From a bacterium (GTDB lineage: Bacteria; Electryoneota; RPQS01): a stretch of DNA of 64,000 nt. The DNA lies in NCBI GenBank assembly GCA_036504735.1, contig DASXUQ010000010.1, positions 1-64,000 on the forward strand. Direction: 5' to 3'. The notes under the pieces were generated by a model. The model was not told the DNA's origin and did no database searches. It was given only the letters and a program-made list of their open reading frames with translations. The position numbers were made by a program, and so were the translations under genes. Below, in pieces: positions 11,301-19,318 of this stretch. The stretch's first letter is position 1; each line of letters starts with the position of its first letter.

Positions 11301-14300
11301 TTCCACTTACGGCACCTGTCAGGAAGGAAATCCATTCCCAGTCACGCATGGTTCCGCCATTGCGAATCAGTGTGTCCTGGATGAAGGTTCCCCATCCCCC
11401 GTTCATCTGAACACCGGCCACACGGTTATTCGAAACGGTTGATTTAACCAACTGCAACATGCTTTGGGCATCACAGCGAATTCCGCAGTCGTTATCAGTG
11501 AATTGGGAATGCGAGATCGAGTCCAGCGCAAAGGCGAACATGCTTAGTCCTGTAGCACAGCCCCGGAAGGTGCAGTGGTCAATCTTCACCCAGGGGGTTC
11601 GCCCCCAGTACCCCCAGTTGTCTATCCCGGCATTGAGCGTCAACCCAATCGGCGCACCTTGGATCGTCGCGTAATGGAATTCTACCTGGTCTTGCGTATT
11701 TTCGCTCACCACAATTCCATCCCAGCCGCTATCCGCGTTAGCGGGCTGGAAGCGCAGTTGCGTGGTTGGTGATCCCATTACATGCAGTTCCGCTCCTTGG
11801 AGATGATCTTCGAGTCGAATCCCCTTCCCCTTCCAGAACGTGACTGTCGCCACGCTATCGTAGACCGTACTATCATGATTGGCTACGCGAATGGTGCGGC
11901 GCAGTGCCGATGTGTCGGGCAATATCGTCAACGAACCGCCACTGTGGATGACGATATTCTTCATGAGGAACGCCGGTGCATGAAGCGTCTGAGCAGAGTT
12001 GATATGCCATGTTGCCGTGTCTGCCAAACTGAAATGTACCAGTTCGGCTTCACCCGGCTGAAGCGTGACCGTAATCACTTTGCCGTCGATACTCGCGTCA
12101 TTCGCCGCAATGGTAGTCGTGTTTGCCAAGATCTGCTGCACAGCATATTGTGCGTTCTGATTGTAGACGTTGCTAATTCCCAGACTGATTCGCCTGGTCT
12201 CATTCACTAATGCGCGCCGATTGACAATCAGGAACCAGTAATCCTCCCCGCTTTCGCCCGGCGTCTTGAAACGTGTCACCTGCACATACCGTTCATTGGG
12301 TGCTTCCCAGTTCCACGCCATCGGCATGCCCGGCTTTTCTGTCTGGATGTACTCCACATAGCTTTCGGGATGCCCCGGCTCGTTTGGATACTGCTGCAGA
12401 AGATCCTCATGATGCGAGCTGATCCCTAGGTTATCAAGGGTGTCCGAATGCTGTCCGTAATTAACCTGAAAAACGCGGCTTGCGTACGTCTTGATAAAGT
12501 CAAGCGACTCCAGCAAAGGTGCTATCCGTAGAATTTCATGGTCCACCTTCTGAGCAGCGAAGTAGCGCTGTGTCCGATACGCATGCTTTGGCACAGTGAA
12601 GTTGTGACTGGTATCTATGTGTGAGGAATCCGTGCCCCAGTCAATCAACCCGCCTTGCTGTTGATAATGCGATGCGTCTACATACCCGCGCGGCCCCTGC
12701 ATACCCCAGTACCACATGATTCCGTCTACGCCGCTTGATAGCGAGAGCCATGCATTCAATATGACTTCGTTCGGAGTCGGAAATCTGCTGACAGCCCTTC
12801 CATTCATCACATCATTGATGTCATAGTTGATCGCCTCTTGAGCACCACCTTGGATCAACGCCCAGAACTTGTCGCCGTGCTCGTGCACCCTTTGTGTCTG
12901 AGCGACGATCCCTGGAATCAGTGCCAAATCGGTTGAGTCACGCGGTGGCAAAGGGCGCTGGAAGCCTGCCGTCCATAGGAACGGTTCTGATCCCCACAGC
13001 CCTACATCAAGTCCGGCTTGAAGTGAGATCTTGCCGTTGTAACGAGTGAAATGCTGGTTTTCCTGTTCCGGCTGCGGACACGCTGTACAAACCTCGGTAT
13101 CACTATAAGGCACATCTGAATTTGATGTTGTCCACATGCTTTCAGGCATTATTCCGAATTGACTGCTGGGCCAGCAGGTGCTATCCCCTCCATAGGGATA
13201 GAATTCGTACATCATTACCGGAATGTGTACGCCAAGCGTATCCAGCGTGTAGTACAGCTTGTGCCTGAAACCGCCACCATACTTGTCAAACCAGTGATCG
13301 TTTAAGATGAACGTCGGTAGGCCTGCATGCTGGAGTATCTGATTGGTTTTCGACCAGGCAGGAATAGCGTCCCATGTGAATTCGTCGTAATACCATGCGG
13401 CTAACTTTCCGTTGCTCTGAATGCGTTCGTCCGAGAAGGCTCTCGCAATGAGTGAATCGTAGTGCGCAATGGTATCTGTAGGTGCCCGAAACAAACGATG
13501 GAATCCTTCATCCCACACCTCAACGTCATAGACGTAAAGCGCGTGGTGGCCGGAAGACTCAATTTTCAGTCGGACATTATTTGACCCGCCCCAACTTGGA
13601 TTGCCACCGAACGCAAAATAGATAGGATTGTTACAGCACCCCATTGTGTCATCTTGAAACCATCCGTCAATTGGTTGGAAGTCATCGCCGCAGGCGGTGT
13701 AAAGCGTATCGGTGAACCGCAAGGTGTCCGTGATTTGACGAAACAGACGATTATCCGGAACAATGACCTTATCAATGACGCTGAAATACGGATAGTCCGG
13801 ATTCGGATTGAAGTCCGACTTATTAACTGTGATGCCTGGAAAGCGTCTCCACTTGGATCGACCAGTCCAAAAATCCTGCACGTACCAGTAGAGAGTTGCC
13901 ACATGTTGTGTTGCATCGTTATCTGGGTCGATCTTCGCCCGCAATCTGAAGTGCATTGGCATGACATTCAGTGGCCATGAGCATCCTCTTTGGGCCCATC
14001 CGTTCCAATTGCCAACGCCATTTTCCCACAAGGTGGAATCAGTACTTGGGTCATTCGGTATCATGAGCACCGGCACGGAGTTGCCGCCAGGCTCAATCAC
14101 CATCGAAGTGTCTTCCGCATCTAGACCCGCGCAACCTTCCCAATTGTATGGATCAGAGGGCAGACTAAATGGATGAGCTATGCGGATAGTTCGATCATAT
14201 GCGTTCAAGTACTTGAAAGCGTCTGCAGGCCAGTCGTTATTCATGATTCGCAGCGAGTGGCTTGCGACCCCACTCCTGCCGTAATCGGCCTCTGGGTTCC

Positions 14301-14547
14301 AGTAAACGGATAGAATGTTGATCCCCAAGCTGTCCCACCACGAGAGCACTTGGTCATTTACCGCGGCTGCCTGATTTACCCATTGTGTCGTATCCCCATC
14401 TCCAAAGTCAGGTCCCCAGTGTTGTGCTGTTCGGACGTGGGATAGCGGGTCATAGTAGGTGCTGATGTCAAATGCGTACGCAATTCGCACCGCAGTGACG
14501 GAAAGTACGAAAGTGAGGGCTAGCAAGAAGCGAGGAACTTTCTGCAT
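8308..14547 (-). CDS. giant secreted beta-helix protein with type IX-like sorting domain (copy 1)
   Basis: A 2,079-residue secreted protein. In order: signal peptide (1-25); a large N-terminal region to about residue 640 with the segment AAWYYDEFTWD, suggestive of a glycosidase-like barrel although no family is certain; two right-handed parallel beta-helix regions (about 930-1200 and 1480-1720) with short repeats of the VxIxNCxF type; helical repeat regions (about 1260-1420 and 1800-1960); and a C-terminal domain with YQNYPNPFNPNTE and GVYIYQLKAGKF ending KKMMLIR, the pattern of type IX (Por) or FlgD-Ig-like sorting domains. AAGGAGG lies five bases before the ATG. It is the second gene of an operon with the FG-GAP protein upstream (36-base gap) and has a full-length paralogue at 49697-55843. 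Expected location: cell surface or secreted; substrate unknown. Confidence 0.88.
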   Translation of the reverse strand: MQKVPRFLLALTFVLSVTAVRIAYAFDISTYYDPLSHVRTAQHWGPDFGDGDTTQWVNQAAAVNDQVLSWWDSLGINILSVYWNPEADYGRSGVASHSLRIMNNDWPADAFKYLNAYDRTIRIAHPFSLPSDPYNWEGCAGLDAEDTSMVIEPGGNSVPVLMIPNDPSTDSTLWENGVGNWNGWAQRGCSWPLNVMPMHFRLRAKIDPDNDATQHVATLYWYVQDFWTGRSKWRRFPGITVNKSDFNPNPDYPYFSVIDKVIVPDNRLFRQITDTLRFTDTLYTACGDDFQPIDGWFQDDTMGCCNNPIYFAFGGNPSWGGSNNVRLKIESSGHHALYVYDVEVWDEGFHRLFRAPTDTIAHYDSLIARAFSDERIQSNGKLAAWYYDEFTWDAIPAWSKTNQILQHAGLPTFILNDHWFDKYGGGFRHKLYYTLDTLGVHIPVMMYEFYPYGGDSTCWPSSQFGIMPESMWTTSNSDVPYSDTEVCTACPQPEQENQHFTRYNGKISLQAGLDVGLWGSEPFLWTAGFQRPLPPRDSTDLALIPGIVAQTQRVHEHGDKFWALIQGGAQEAINYDINDVMNGRAVSRFPTPNEVILNAWLSLSSGVDGIMWYWGMQGPRGYVDASHYQQQGGLIDWGTDSSHIDTSHNFTVPKHAYRTQRYFAAQKVDHEILRIAPLLESLDFIKTYASRVFQVNYGQHSDTLDNLGISSHHEDLLQQYPNEPGHPESYVEYIQTEKPGMPMAWNWEAPNERYVQVTRFKTPGESGEDYWFLIVNRRALVNETRRISLGISNVYNQNAQYAVQQILANTTTIAANDASIDGKVITVTLQPGEAELVHFSLADTATWHINSAQTLHAPAFLMKNIVIHSGGSLTILPDTSALRRTIRVANHDSTVYDSVATVTFWKGKGIRLEDHLQGAELHVMGSPTTQLRFQPANADSGWDGIVVSENTQDQVEFHYATIQGAPIGLTLNAGIDNWGYWGRTPWVKIDHCTFRGCATGLSMFAFALDSISHSQFTDNDCGIRCDAQSMLQLVKSTVSNNRVAGVQMNGGWGTFIQDTLIRNGGTMRDWEWISFLTGAVSGTDADIEFRCCVLSNNRLGAINVYNSTVRLADPGNPTPHWGRNIISDDGTAEAPLIQADHSTLIVRNGRNTINSASSDSKWIIAPRTDILTVMRDWRNNYWGRTDTATILTFLPGDVTITPFLNDTSGCDFTFPNDTGSTTPWEQDYDAGATELSDGSFDEARVSFREAVGSGSRTRYGVSGLQRILCTDLLAGDPDKSTKYFKDIADSAFYGELKTEAKFAQAWSLAHSADLDSAQSILQGMVNSGQTDTAKVEAKIAMLNLDLYRQIVDTTDCVTTAERLAVQDSINSLIASLTKWKRYDITDSVVMYAPCTVDSSITVEPGAVLVIKPYPGINNPVVNFTSGAGILVQGWSSYSPGPPAAKLYVLGDPDNRVILNWDTANTWTNIESRCGYMELKHAELRGAGWAVFDNNPTGQGDWPHVPVFKADSCVFRSFGDGITCDVTDSSSYIRNCLFTDLGGGVAQWNSYTAALTVMEYGQLTVENCHIEHGGEVGVAVCYGSGISMRNTTVNGSKSYGMVVSDGSDASLECCELSCNGDTLAEAWVDASTLNLVGAHSQFSDSSGALLYTADPSFVDLGDGENNFNLLTGSGHYLKSGDTTDTWDIGLNTWAPYTPTDTAFYSHLWPRNSARWLVDTSLATFVGCDQGGTMSFGGGSNFIIPGNEDHAGTDSYHPKNDGAETATSLSTVQPPTASKFSQAVTKAPSAVGPVAKAISPLAEKTVNRAEMLRLHHQELAQWREAKALCKSGDKQAATQSAMTFLRDHPGSKLAPAAMVDLSRLARKGDADQSVSKFLSVQAGSLVDPEQRKLAQRLSLVAKAREGKPVEALAGLEEIMETASTPRDSIRALMDAMGVYFFNQHDHSVQPRNNQVKTASHRELVHRVIQLTRMLDNPALAVKGKGVAIPTKYALYQNYPNPFNPNTEIRFDLPDAVRVELKIFNILGQEVAKLIDEVRPAGAYRFMWDSKTTSGNSVASGVYIYQLKAGKFVDSKKMMLIR

Positions 14548-14583
14548 ATGAGCCTCCTTAATAGATGCCTGAATAGAAACGTG

Positions 14584-16128
14584 CTATTTCAAAACGACCA
14601 ATTTTTGCATTGTCTGCATGGATCCTGCACTTGCCCGAAGTAGGTAGATCCCGGAAGACATTGCCGTCGCATCCAAGGGGTAGTGTACCGAGCCAATCAC
14701 GTTGCGCAATGTGCCTTCGTGGACAGCCTGCCCTAACAGATTGAACACCGTGAGCCTTACTACATCGCAAAACCGGGGAATTTCCAGCGAAACTGTAGCC
14801 TGGGCGTTAAAGGGATTGGGGTACACCGACATTGCGAGGTCGCGCGATACAAGAGATCGAGGACCCTCAGCGTTGACTGCAAGACCAGAGACAATGACTA
14901 CGTGGCCTCGCAAACCAGTTGGATTGTTATCCCACGCGCCAACTGCGAAGTCTGCGAGACTGTCCCCGTTGATATCACCTAGTCCTGCAGCGCTCTTGAT
15001 ACCCATCAGATTGGTCGGTGCGGTATTTCCCAGAATTTCCAGCGCCGGGCTGGAGGATGGTGTAGGTCCACCGAAGTAAACACACAATTTCCCCCATGGG
15101 TCGTCATCGCAATAATCGGACAATACCGCGAAATCCTTGTAGCCGTCACGATTCAGGTCACCCACACTGGTAATGTTTAGCGGATATTCTGTGCAGCCTG
15201 GCCAAGATAGAACTGCATCCGGCGTCGGCGATATCGTCTGTGCGCCCCAGTGGATGTGGACTTCTGCACTGTTTGTTGACACCAGTTCAGCGCGACCATC
15301 GCCATTCAGATCGTTGATGATCCGGGCGGGGAAATCGGCGAAGGTGTTCCAAATTGCAGCCGGCGATGTATCTGGAAGCGCCGCCCCGTGGAAGATGTAG
15401 AGCATGTGCTGTGTCCAGACGGAATAGGACACGAAATCATCGAACCCATCTCCATTTAAGTCCCCGAAGGTTTGTGCATAAGGCAAGTAATCGTGACCGA
15501 TACTACTGTTTACCGCCCAGTCAGGCAAGGTATCCATCGGGTTGCCACCGAAAAACACCAGTCCGCGATTCGGGTTACCGTGGACGTAGACATACAGGTC
15601 ATCAAAACTATCACCATTGAAATCCCTCATAGGCAACAAGTATCCCAAGAGTAGCGAAGGGGCATGGAATATCAAGTTCGGTATTGTATCCATTCCGGGT
15701 CCACCATAGTAGATTTCCACAAGATTTGTGTCCCCATTCGCCCGAAGTTGTCGCTGCAGACACAGATCAATGTGACCGTCTCCATTGAGGTCCCCGCTTG
15801 CTCCGCCATATACCTCGTACTCGTTGCTTCGTGGACGAAATGTGAGATACGGCAGATTTGACGGCGGATTGCCTCCATGAAATAGTTCGACCCTAGGTTC
15901 GTTCGGGGTTCCCGATTGGCCCCATTGTCCGCCTACTATCACGCCCCAGTCCATATAACCGTCATCATCCTGATCCCCCATGGCGAAGACCGAAGCGCCA
16001 TATAGCGAGCTATCGCCCGCGCCGTTCTGCTGCCAGATCACCTGTGGTGTCCACGGCTGAGCAGTTGCCATAATATCGGTCACGATAACGCATGTGCATA
16101 AAGTCAAGATGTGCAGTGCAGTCTTCAT
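14584..16128 (-). CDS. secreted FG-GAP repeat protein with type IX-like sorting domain (copy 1)
   Basis: A 514-residue secreted protein. The start at 16128 (MKTALHILTLCTC) was chosen because GAGGAA lies seven bases upstream and a signal peptide follows. The body is a series of FG-GAP/VCBS blades with calcium-loop motifs DLNGDGHID, DFNGDSFDD, DLNGDGFDD, DLNGDGRAE, DLNRDGYKD and DINGDSLAD, which together would form an integrin-alpha-like beta propeller. The C-terminus has SVYPNPFNAQ...GIYLLRA...KLVVLK, a type IX-like sorting domain. It is the promoter-proximal gene of a two-gene operon with the giant beta-helix protein. A paralogue of the same length and order lies at 55879-57405. Confidence 0.88.
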   Translation of the reverse strand: MKTALHILTLCTCVIVTDIMATAQPWTPQVIWQQNGAGDSSLYGASVFAMGDQDDDGYMDWGVIVGGQWGQSGTPNEPRVELFHGGNPPSNLPYLTFRPRSNEYEVYGGASGDLNGDGHIDLCLQRQLRANGDTNLVEIYYGGPGMDTIPNLIFHAPSLLLGYLLPMRDFNGDSFDDLYVYVHGNPNRGLVFFGGNPMDTLPDWAVNSSIGHDYLPYAQTFGDLNGDGFDDFVSYSVWTQHMLYIFHGAALPDTSPAAIWNTFADFPARIINDLNGDGRAELVSTNSAEVHIHWGAQTISPTPDAVLSWPGCTEYPLNITSVGDLNRDGYKDFAVLSDYCDDDPWGKLCVYFGGPTPSSSPALEILGNTAPTNLMGIKSAAGLGDINGDSLADFAVGAWDNNPTGLRGHVVIVSGLAVNAEGPRSLVSRDLAMSVYPNPFNAQATVSLEIPRFCDVVRLTVFNLLGQAVHEGTLRNVIGSVHYPLDATAMSSGIYLLRASAGSMQTMQKLVVLK

Positions 16129-16267
16129 TGTTCTTCCTCTGGTCAAGCACGAGCCCATAAGAACAAAAAGCCAACCCTCTCCATACCGCCCAACCGATAT
16201 CCGAGGATCAGCCATTTCGTCGTATGTATGCATCGTCTTTCGCGCCATCAATTCACGCCACAGTATC

Positions 16268-16296
16268 AATCTACTGCACAAAGGGCAAATTGTCAA
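16268..16296 (-). promoter_or_regulatory. promoter of the copy-1 FG-GAP/beta-helix operon
   Basis: On the minus strand TTGACA (16296-16291) and TAGATT (16273-16268) are separated by exactly 17 bases, about 140 bases upstream of the FG-GAP start codon. The paralogous operon also has a TTGACA box upstream, which supports the call. Confidence 0.6.
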
Positions 16297-16571
16297 GTGT
16301 GCGAATGCTCCACGTTCCGGAAAATCCGTGCGAATGCATGTGTCATAATGCCAATATATGCATGTAAGTGATATCGGTTGCGCGACTGCCTTCCATGCGA
16401 CTACTTTTCCAGGCTTGTGAGCCTCCGCACAAGCTTGTTATGACCGTGAGCGACAGTGTTATCCTACTGATCAAGGATCAGTTGTCGCGAGTTGTTTCCG
16501 CTCAGCTTAGAAACGTAGTGGAGACGGTCTGGAGACACATACTATATCTTGTGGTTAATGTCCCCAAAACA

Positions 16572-16599
16572 GAGAGCTTCCCATTGCTGAGAAGCTCTC
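16572..16599 (-). terminator. hairpin beside scar C
   Basis: GAGAGCTTC (16572-16580) and GAAGCTCTC (16591-16599) form a perfect nine-base stem with a ten-base loop. It occupies the same position relative to scar C as the tRNA terminators do at scars A and B. It may be a terminator or part of a lost attachment site. Confidence 0.45.
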
Positions 16600-16606
16600 G
16601 GCACAT

Positions 16607-16680
16607 TTAAGAGAAAGTGGCCTCGTCTTGGAAAACAATAACTTACGAACCGCGAGCGACGGTTTAGCGACGGTTACAAC
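16607..16680 (-). repeat. attachment-site scar C: integrase tail without tRNA piece
   Basis: The minus strand encodes VTVAKPSLAVRKLLF...RPLSLK, aligning ungapped with the tails at scars A and B (shared K-x-S, KLLF and the R-x-L-x-L end). TTAAGAGAAAGTGG (16607-16620) is identical to scar B. The tRNA-Lys fragment is absent; the frame instead enters the hairpin at 16572-16599. It lies 250 bases upstream of the tmRNA gene. Confidence 0.65.
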
Positions 16681-16815
16681 ATGTGGTATGCCAAAAACTC
16701 GGCAAGCTGATGTTTTTCAGCGCCATAGTGGGGGAGAAGACGGTGAGCGACGGTCATTTTGTCACTCGTTCGCGTGTGCCAACGCGTCCGAATCCAACAT
16801 GAAGTCCCTTCTGGC
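16681..16815. other. non-coding DNA between scar C and the tmRNA promoter
   Basis: No gene is supported. A second GAGCGACGGT element at about 16744-16753 echoes the repeat GAGCGACGGTTTAGCGACGG in the scars, so a further decayed piece of the same element may be present. Confidence 0.35.
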
Positions 16816-16844
16816 TTGACATCGTCTTCAAGACTGTCTATATT
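16816..16844 (+). promoter_or_regulatory. sigma-70 promoter of the tmRNA gene
   Basis: TTGACA (16816-16821), a 17-base spacer and TATATT (16839-16844). This is near-perfect consensus and lies about 85 bases before the mature 5' end of tmRNA, leaving a leader to be processed, as is usual for ssrA. Confidence 0.75.
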
Positions 16845-16929
16845 AAGCCTTGAAAACGACTCGGAACAAGTCACGTAGGTTCTGTCGTTGAAGAAGTGAT
16901 TGGCTGTTACGGTCAAACCGTCTTTCCAT

Positions 16930-17283
16930 GGGGACGACATGGTTTCGACGGGATTCGCGATGGCATTGGGTGCAGGCGGAGGCTGGGACATCCTCCTAAA
17001 TCATGGCCCAAATCTATAACTGCCAATAACAGTTATGCCCTGGCTGCCTAATTAATTAGCCAGCCATGCTCCCCGGTTGTGCGCGGAACCGCTGCCGGAC
17101 TGAGCACCAACCCTGTTCCGCTGGTTCTCTGTCTGCCGTGTGCAGAGAGCGAGACCCCGATGCGGCTGGCTGATTGCAGGTTTGTCTATGGCCCTGCACC
17201 CAGCAAGAAACAACCATAGTCTATGCCTGTAGTACCCGGTGTGGTCTGTTTCTCGGACGTGGGTTCAATCCCCACCGTCTCCA
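16930..17283 (+). ncRNA. ssrA: tmRNA (SsrA)
   Basis: Transfer-messenger RNA that rescues stalled ribosomes with SmpB and tags the nascent chain for proteolysis. The 5' end GGGGACG pairs with CGTCTCC at the 3' end (one G-U pair) to give the acceptor stem, followed by discriminator A; CCA is not encoded. The T-arm GTGGG-TTCAATC-CCCAC and the conserved GACATGGTTTCGACGGG 5' segment are present. The reading frame GCC AAT AAC AGT TAT GCC CTG GCT GCC TAA gives the tag ANNSYALAA. Length about 354 bases is normal. It is followed by a terminator. tmRNA 3' ends are known integration sites; an excisionase-like gene begins 257 bases downstream. Confidence 0.96.
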
Positions 17284-17286
17284 CAC

Positions 17287-17323
17287 AAAAGCCCTTGTTA
17301 ACTACGATGTTGACAGGGGCTTT
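17287..17323 (+). terminator. tmRNA terminator
   Basis: AAAGCCCTTGT pairs with ACAGGGGCTTT (one mismatch) around a 14-base loop, ending in a T-containing tail, four bases after the tmRNA 3' end. Confidence 0.75.
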
Positions 17324-17539
17324 ATCATTGGTATCCTTCCATAATCATAAGAACGGGTCTTGGATGGTTTAACATCATCTAAGCGCGTAGACTTGCTAAG
17401 GTATTCGCTTTGATTTCCAGCTCGAAACAGCACACATTTCAGCCAAGTTCCATCCTGCCGCAGTACAGAATGGTGTCTTGAAATCATCGTGAAATGCTTC
17501 ATCGAGTCTACTCGAATTCTTCAAGCCATAGGAGACGAA

Positions 17540-17767
17540 ATGCGAACGCTACTTACGGCCAAACAAGCAGCCGAGTACTTAAACGTGCGGCTGAGCACTA
17601 TTCGGAAGTGGACTCATCTCGGTTTCATTCCCCGCATCAAATTCAGAGGAGCTGTTCGCTACGACCAAGCGAAGCTCGACACATGGATTGACAACCGCTC
17701 TTCGGCTGGGCGTACGAAGATCCGCGATTTATCGTCTCAAGTGAGAGATAAGCGCATGCAGGTGTGA
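17540..17767 (+). CDS. excisionase-like winged-helix DNA-binding protein
   Basis: A 75-residue protein MRTLLTAKQAAEYLNVRLST... carrying the MerR/excisionase-type helix-turn-helix (LTAKQAAEYLNVRLSTIRKWTHLGFIPRIKF, residues 4-34; then GAVRYDQAKLDTWI). GGAGA lies six bases before the chosen ATG. Such proteins act as recombination directionality factors or small regulators of mobile elements. Its location just past the tmRNA 3' end fits a remnant of an element integrated at ssrA, but no integrase gene is visible nearby. It could instead be a plain regulator. Confidence 0.8.
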   Translation: MRTLLTAKQAAEYLNVRLSTIRKWTHLGFIPRIKFRGAVRYDQAKLDTWIDNRSSAGRTKIRDLSSQVRDKRMQV

Positions 17768-17802
17768 CGCTACAAGCAACTGCATTCGAGCAGGAATCAA
17801 AG

Positions 17803-17834
17803 GTAGCCCCGTGATGTCATCATCGCGGGGTTAC
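17803..17834 (+). terminator. terminator after the excisionase-like gene
   Basis: GTAGCCCCGTGATG and CATCGCGGGGTTAC pair with a few wobbles across a four-base loop. It lies 36 bases after the stop codon and could serve both directions. Confidence 0.65.
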
Positions 17835-17995
17835 TCTCTCCTCGATTGAGTGATGCCACGAAGCCTTTATATTTCCACGCTGCCTGCCCTGTGGCGCTCT
17901 CTTCACGCGCCGACCCGACAGAATTCCCATTCGCTTGCAGCATCGCCTGTATGGCCGTAGAATGGCTCGTAGGGGAGTTCTGCTAATTCTTAATG

Positions 17996-18017
17996 CTAAC
18001 TTTAGTCCTAAAGTTAG
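17996..18017. repeat. perfect palindrome, possible operator
   Basis: CTAACTTTAG (17996-18005), two bases, then its exact reverse complement at 18008-18017. It lies in a 315-base gap that has no other recognised content apart from the micro-ORF remnant at 18082-18191. A shorter relative occurs at 33363-33381. Confidence 0.5.
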
Positions 18018-18081
18018 TTGGTCTGACGTTGACTCCGCCACTAACTCTGTGGATGGTGTTAATAACCCATCCGTAGCCAGG

Positions 18082-18191
18082 TTACTTTTTCGGGGGATTG
18101 TCTGTTCCACCCCCTGACTTGGGCCCTGCAACCGCACTCGGCTTCCCTCCTGGGCATTTTTTTCCTTTGCTATCGTTGTGCCCACTGTCAT
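18082..18191 (-). pseudogene. frameshifted micro-protein with GGGxDNPPKK tail
   Basis: An ATG overlaps the kinase stop codon (ATGA, 18191-18188) and starts MTVGTTIAKEK. The frame breaks at a run of seven A residues; adding one A would continue it as KCPGGKPSAVAGPKSGGG and then TDNPPKK-stop at 18082. The last residues match the tail of the glycine-rich micro-protein at 23170-23322 (GGGRDNNPPKK). So this is either a decayed gene, a sequencing error in a homopolymer, or a slippage site. A total of 36 residues would result after correction. Confidence 0.45.
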
Positions 18192-18739
18192 GCAGATGCG
18201 TCCTGCTTCTTGAGCCAGTCCATTACCTGTTCCACGCAGGTGTCTATCGGCAAGGTGGTATCAATGGTGACATCGGCGTGTTGTCTCAGTATTCCATGCG
18301 ACTGAGCTTCTGCCCTATGCTCGCCTTCGCCATCGGACCATTCAGTATCACCCCTGAGCCTCCGCCTCTCCATTCTCACTTCCTCTGGCAGCTCTGTAAG
18401 CACTAAGAAGACCGAACCAGGATTTGTGAGTTCTCTCAACGCCTGAAGGATTTCAAGGTGACGAATGGCCTCGATAACCAGTGAATCTCCAGGACGCCAT
18501 TCAGCATGCTGAAGAAGCGATCTTGCGAATCCCGTCACGTCAGTATCAACCCAGGTTTGTCCCAAGTCCTGAAGTTGCGCACGAGTGGGCTGAACGATGC
18601 CACGGCTCACAAGTTCTGCTCGCAGCAGTTCCACAAATGTGACCCGTTTCCATCCCAGCCGCTCGGCCACGGCGCGAGACAAGGCACTCTTCCCACTACC
18701 GATTTCGCCTCCGAACGTCAGCAATGTGGGCTTATTCAT
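18188..18739 (-). CDS. P-loop nucleotide kinase-like protein
   Basis: A 183-residue P-loop protein starting MNKPTLLTFGGEIGSGKS; Walker A GEIGSGKS is at residues 11-18. The layout (N-terminal P-loop, a middle lid-like segment with ERRRLRGDTEWSDGEGEHRAE, C-terminal VTIDTTLPID strand then helix) matches the nucleoside/nucleotide kinase group (dephospho-CoA, dNMP and cytidylate kinases). The start at 18739 was preferred because GGGAG lies eight bases upstream. It overlaps the ASCH gene by eight bases and so is translationally coupled. A phosphoryl transfer to a nucleotide is likely; the exact substrate is unknown. It is the last intact gene of the six-gene operon. Confidence 0.75.
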   Translation of the reverse strand: MNKPTLLTFGGEIGSGKSALSRAVAERLGWKRVTFVELLRAELVSRGIVQPTRAQLQDLGQTWVDTDVTGFARSLLQHAEWRPGDSLVIEAIRHLEILQALRELTNPGSVFLVLTELPEEVRMERRRLRGDTEWSDGEGEHRAEAQSHGILRQHADVTIDTTLPIDTCVEQVMDWLKKQDASA

Positions 18740-19280
18740 CAGCATGACTCCCTGAATTGTCTGTAAAGAGGTTTACCCAACCGCGTCGATCCTTCTTGGC
18801 GATCCTAATCGGTCTCAGTTCCCGCACCGTCGAGATCATCATCAAGGTTACGTAATTTGCCCTTGACTTCGATTCCCAGAATTCGGGGTCGTCAGCACAA
18901 ATCCGCTTTGCGAATGTTCTCCGGATGTCATCTATGCTATTTCCGGTCAACTGATAGTGCCACACGCGATGCACCGTACAGATTCCGCAGACAGGACCGG
19001 AAACCTCCTTCAAAACCAGAAGATCGCCGTTACACACTGTGCCATAAGGAGCAATTCGATTGACCGAGAATCTACTTTCAACAGTCTTTCGTTTCTGAAG
19101 GATGTAGGTGAGAAAAGGCTCTACGAACACACCCAGATGAATGGAACGAGTTCTGTCCTTGCCATGACACTCGTCAAGCAGCGGTGTCCATAGCTCGTCA
19201 TCCCGAAGCTGTTTCCGGATTGCCATCCACAGTTCACGTGACCAATCTGGGTGTGGCTTCTGCTCCATATTCTGCTGCAT
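18732..19280 (-). CDS. ASCH/PUA-like domain protein
   Basis: A 182-residue protein. Residues about 46-105 (SIHLGVFVEPFLTYILQKRKT, VESRFSVNR, GDLLVLKEVSGPVCGICTV) have the ASCH-domain order: a beta strand, the KTVESR-type motif and the conserved strand pair. ASCH domains are PUA-fold RNA- or nucleotide-binding modules; some hydrolyse modified nucleosides. Here it lies between a radical SAM enzyme and a nucleotide kinase, so binding or processing of a modified nucleotide is a reasonable inference. The ribosome binding site is weak. Confidence 0.7.
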   Translation of the reverse strand: MQQNMEQKPHPDWSRELWMAIRKQLRDDELWTPLLDECHGKDRTRSIHLGVFVEPFLTYILQKRKTVESRFSVNRIAPYGTVCNGDLLVLKEVSGPVCGICTVHRVWHYQLTGNSIDDIRRTFAKRICADDPEFWESKSRANYVTLMMISTVRELRPIRIAKKDRRGWVNLFTDNSGSHADE

Positions 19281-19318
19281 AATACGTTTGCCGGAGAGTG
19301 CTTGATGTTCCTGCGGGA

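Noticed and set aside
17820-18191. 123-residue minus-strand frame after the kinase gene
   Set aside because: Only its first 11 residues are likely to be used; beyond the A7 run the alternative frame carries the conserved tail.
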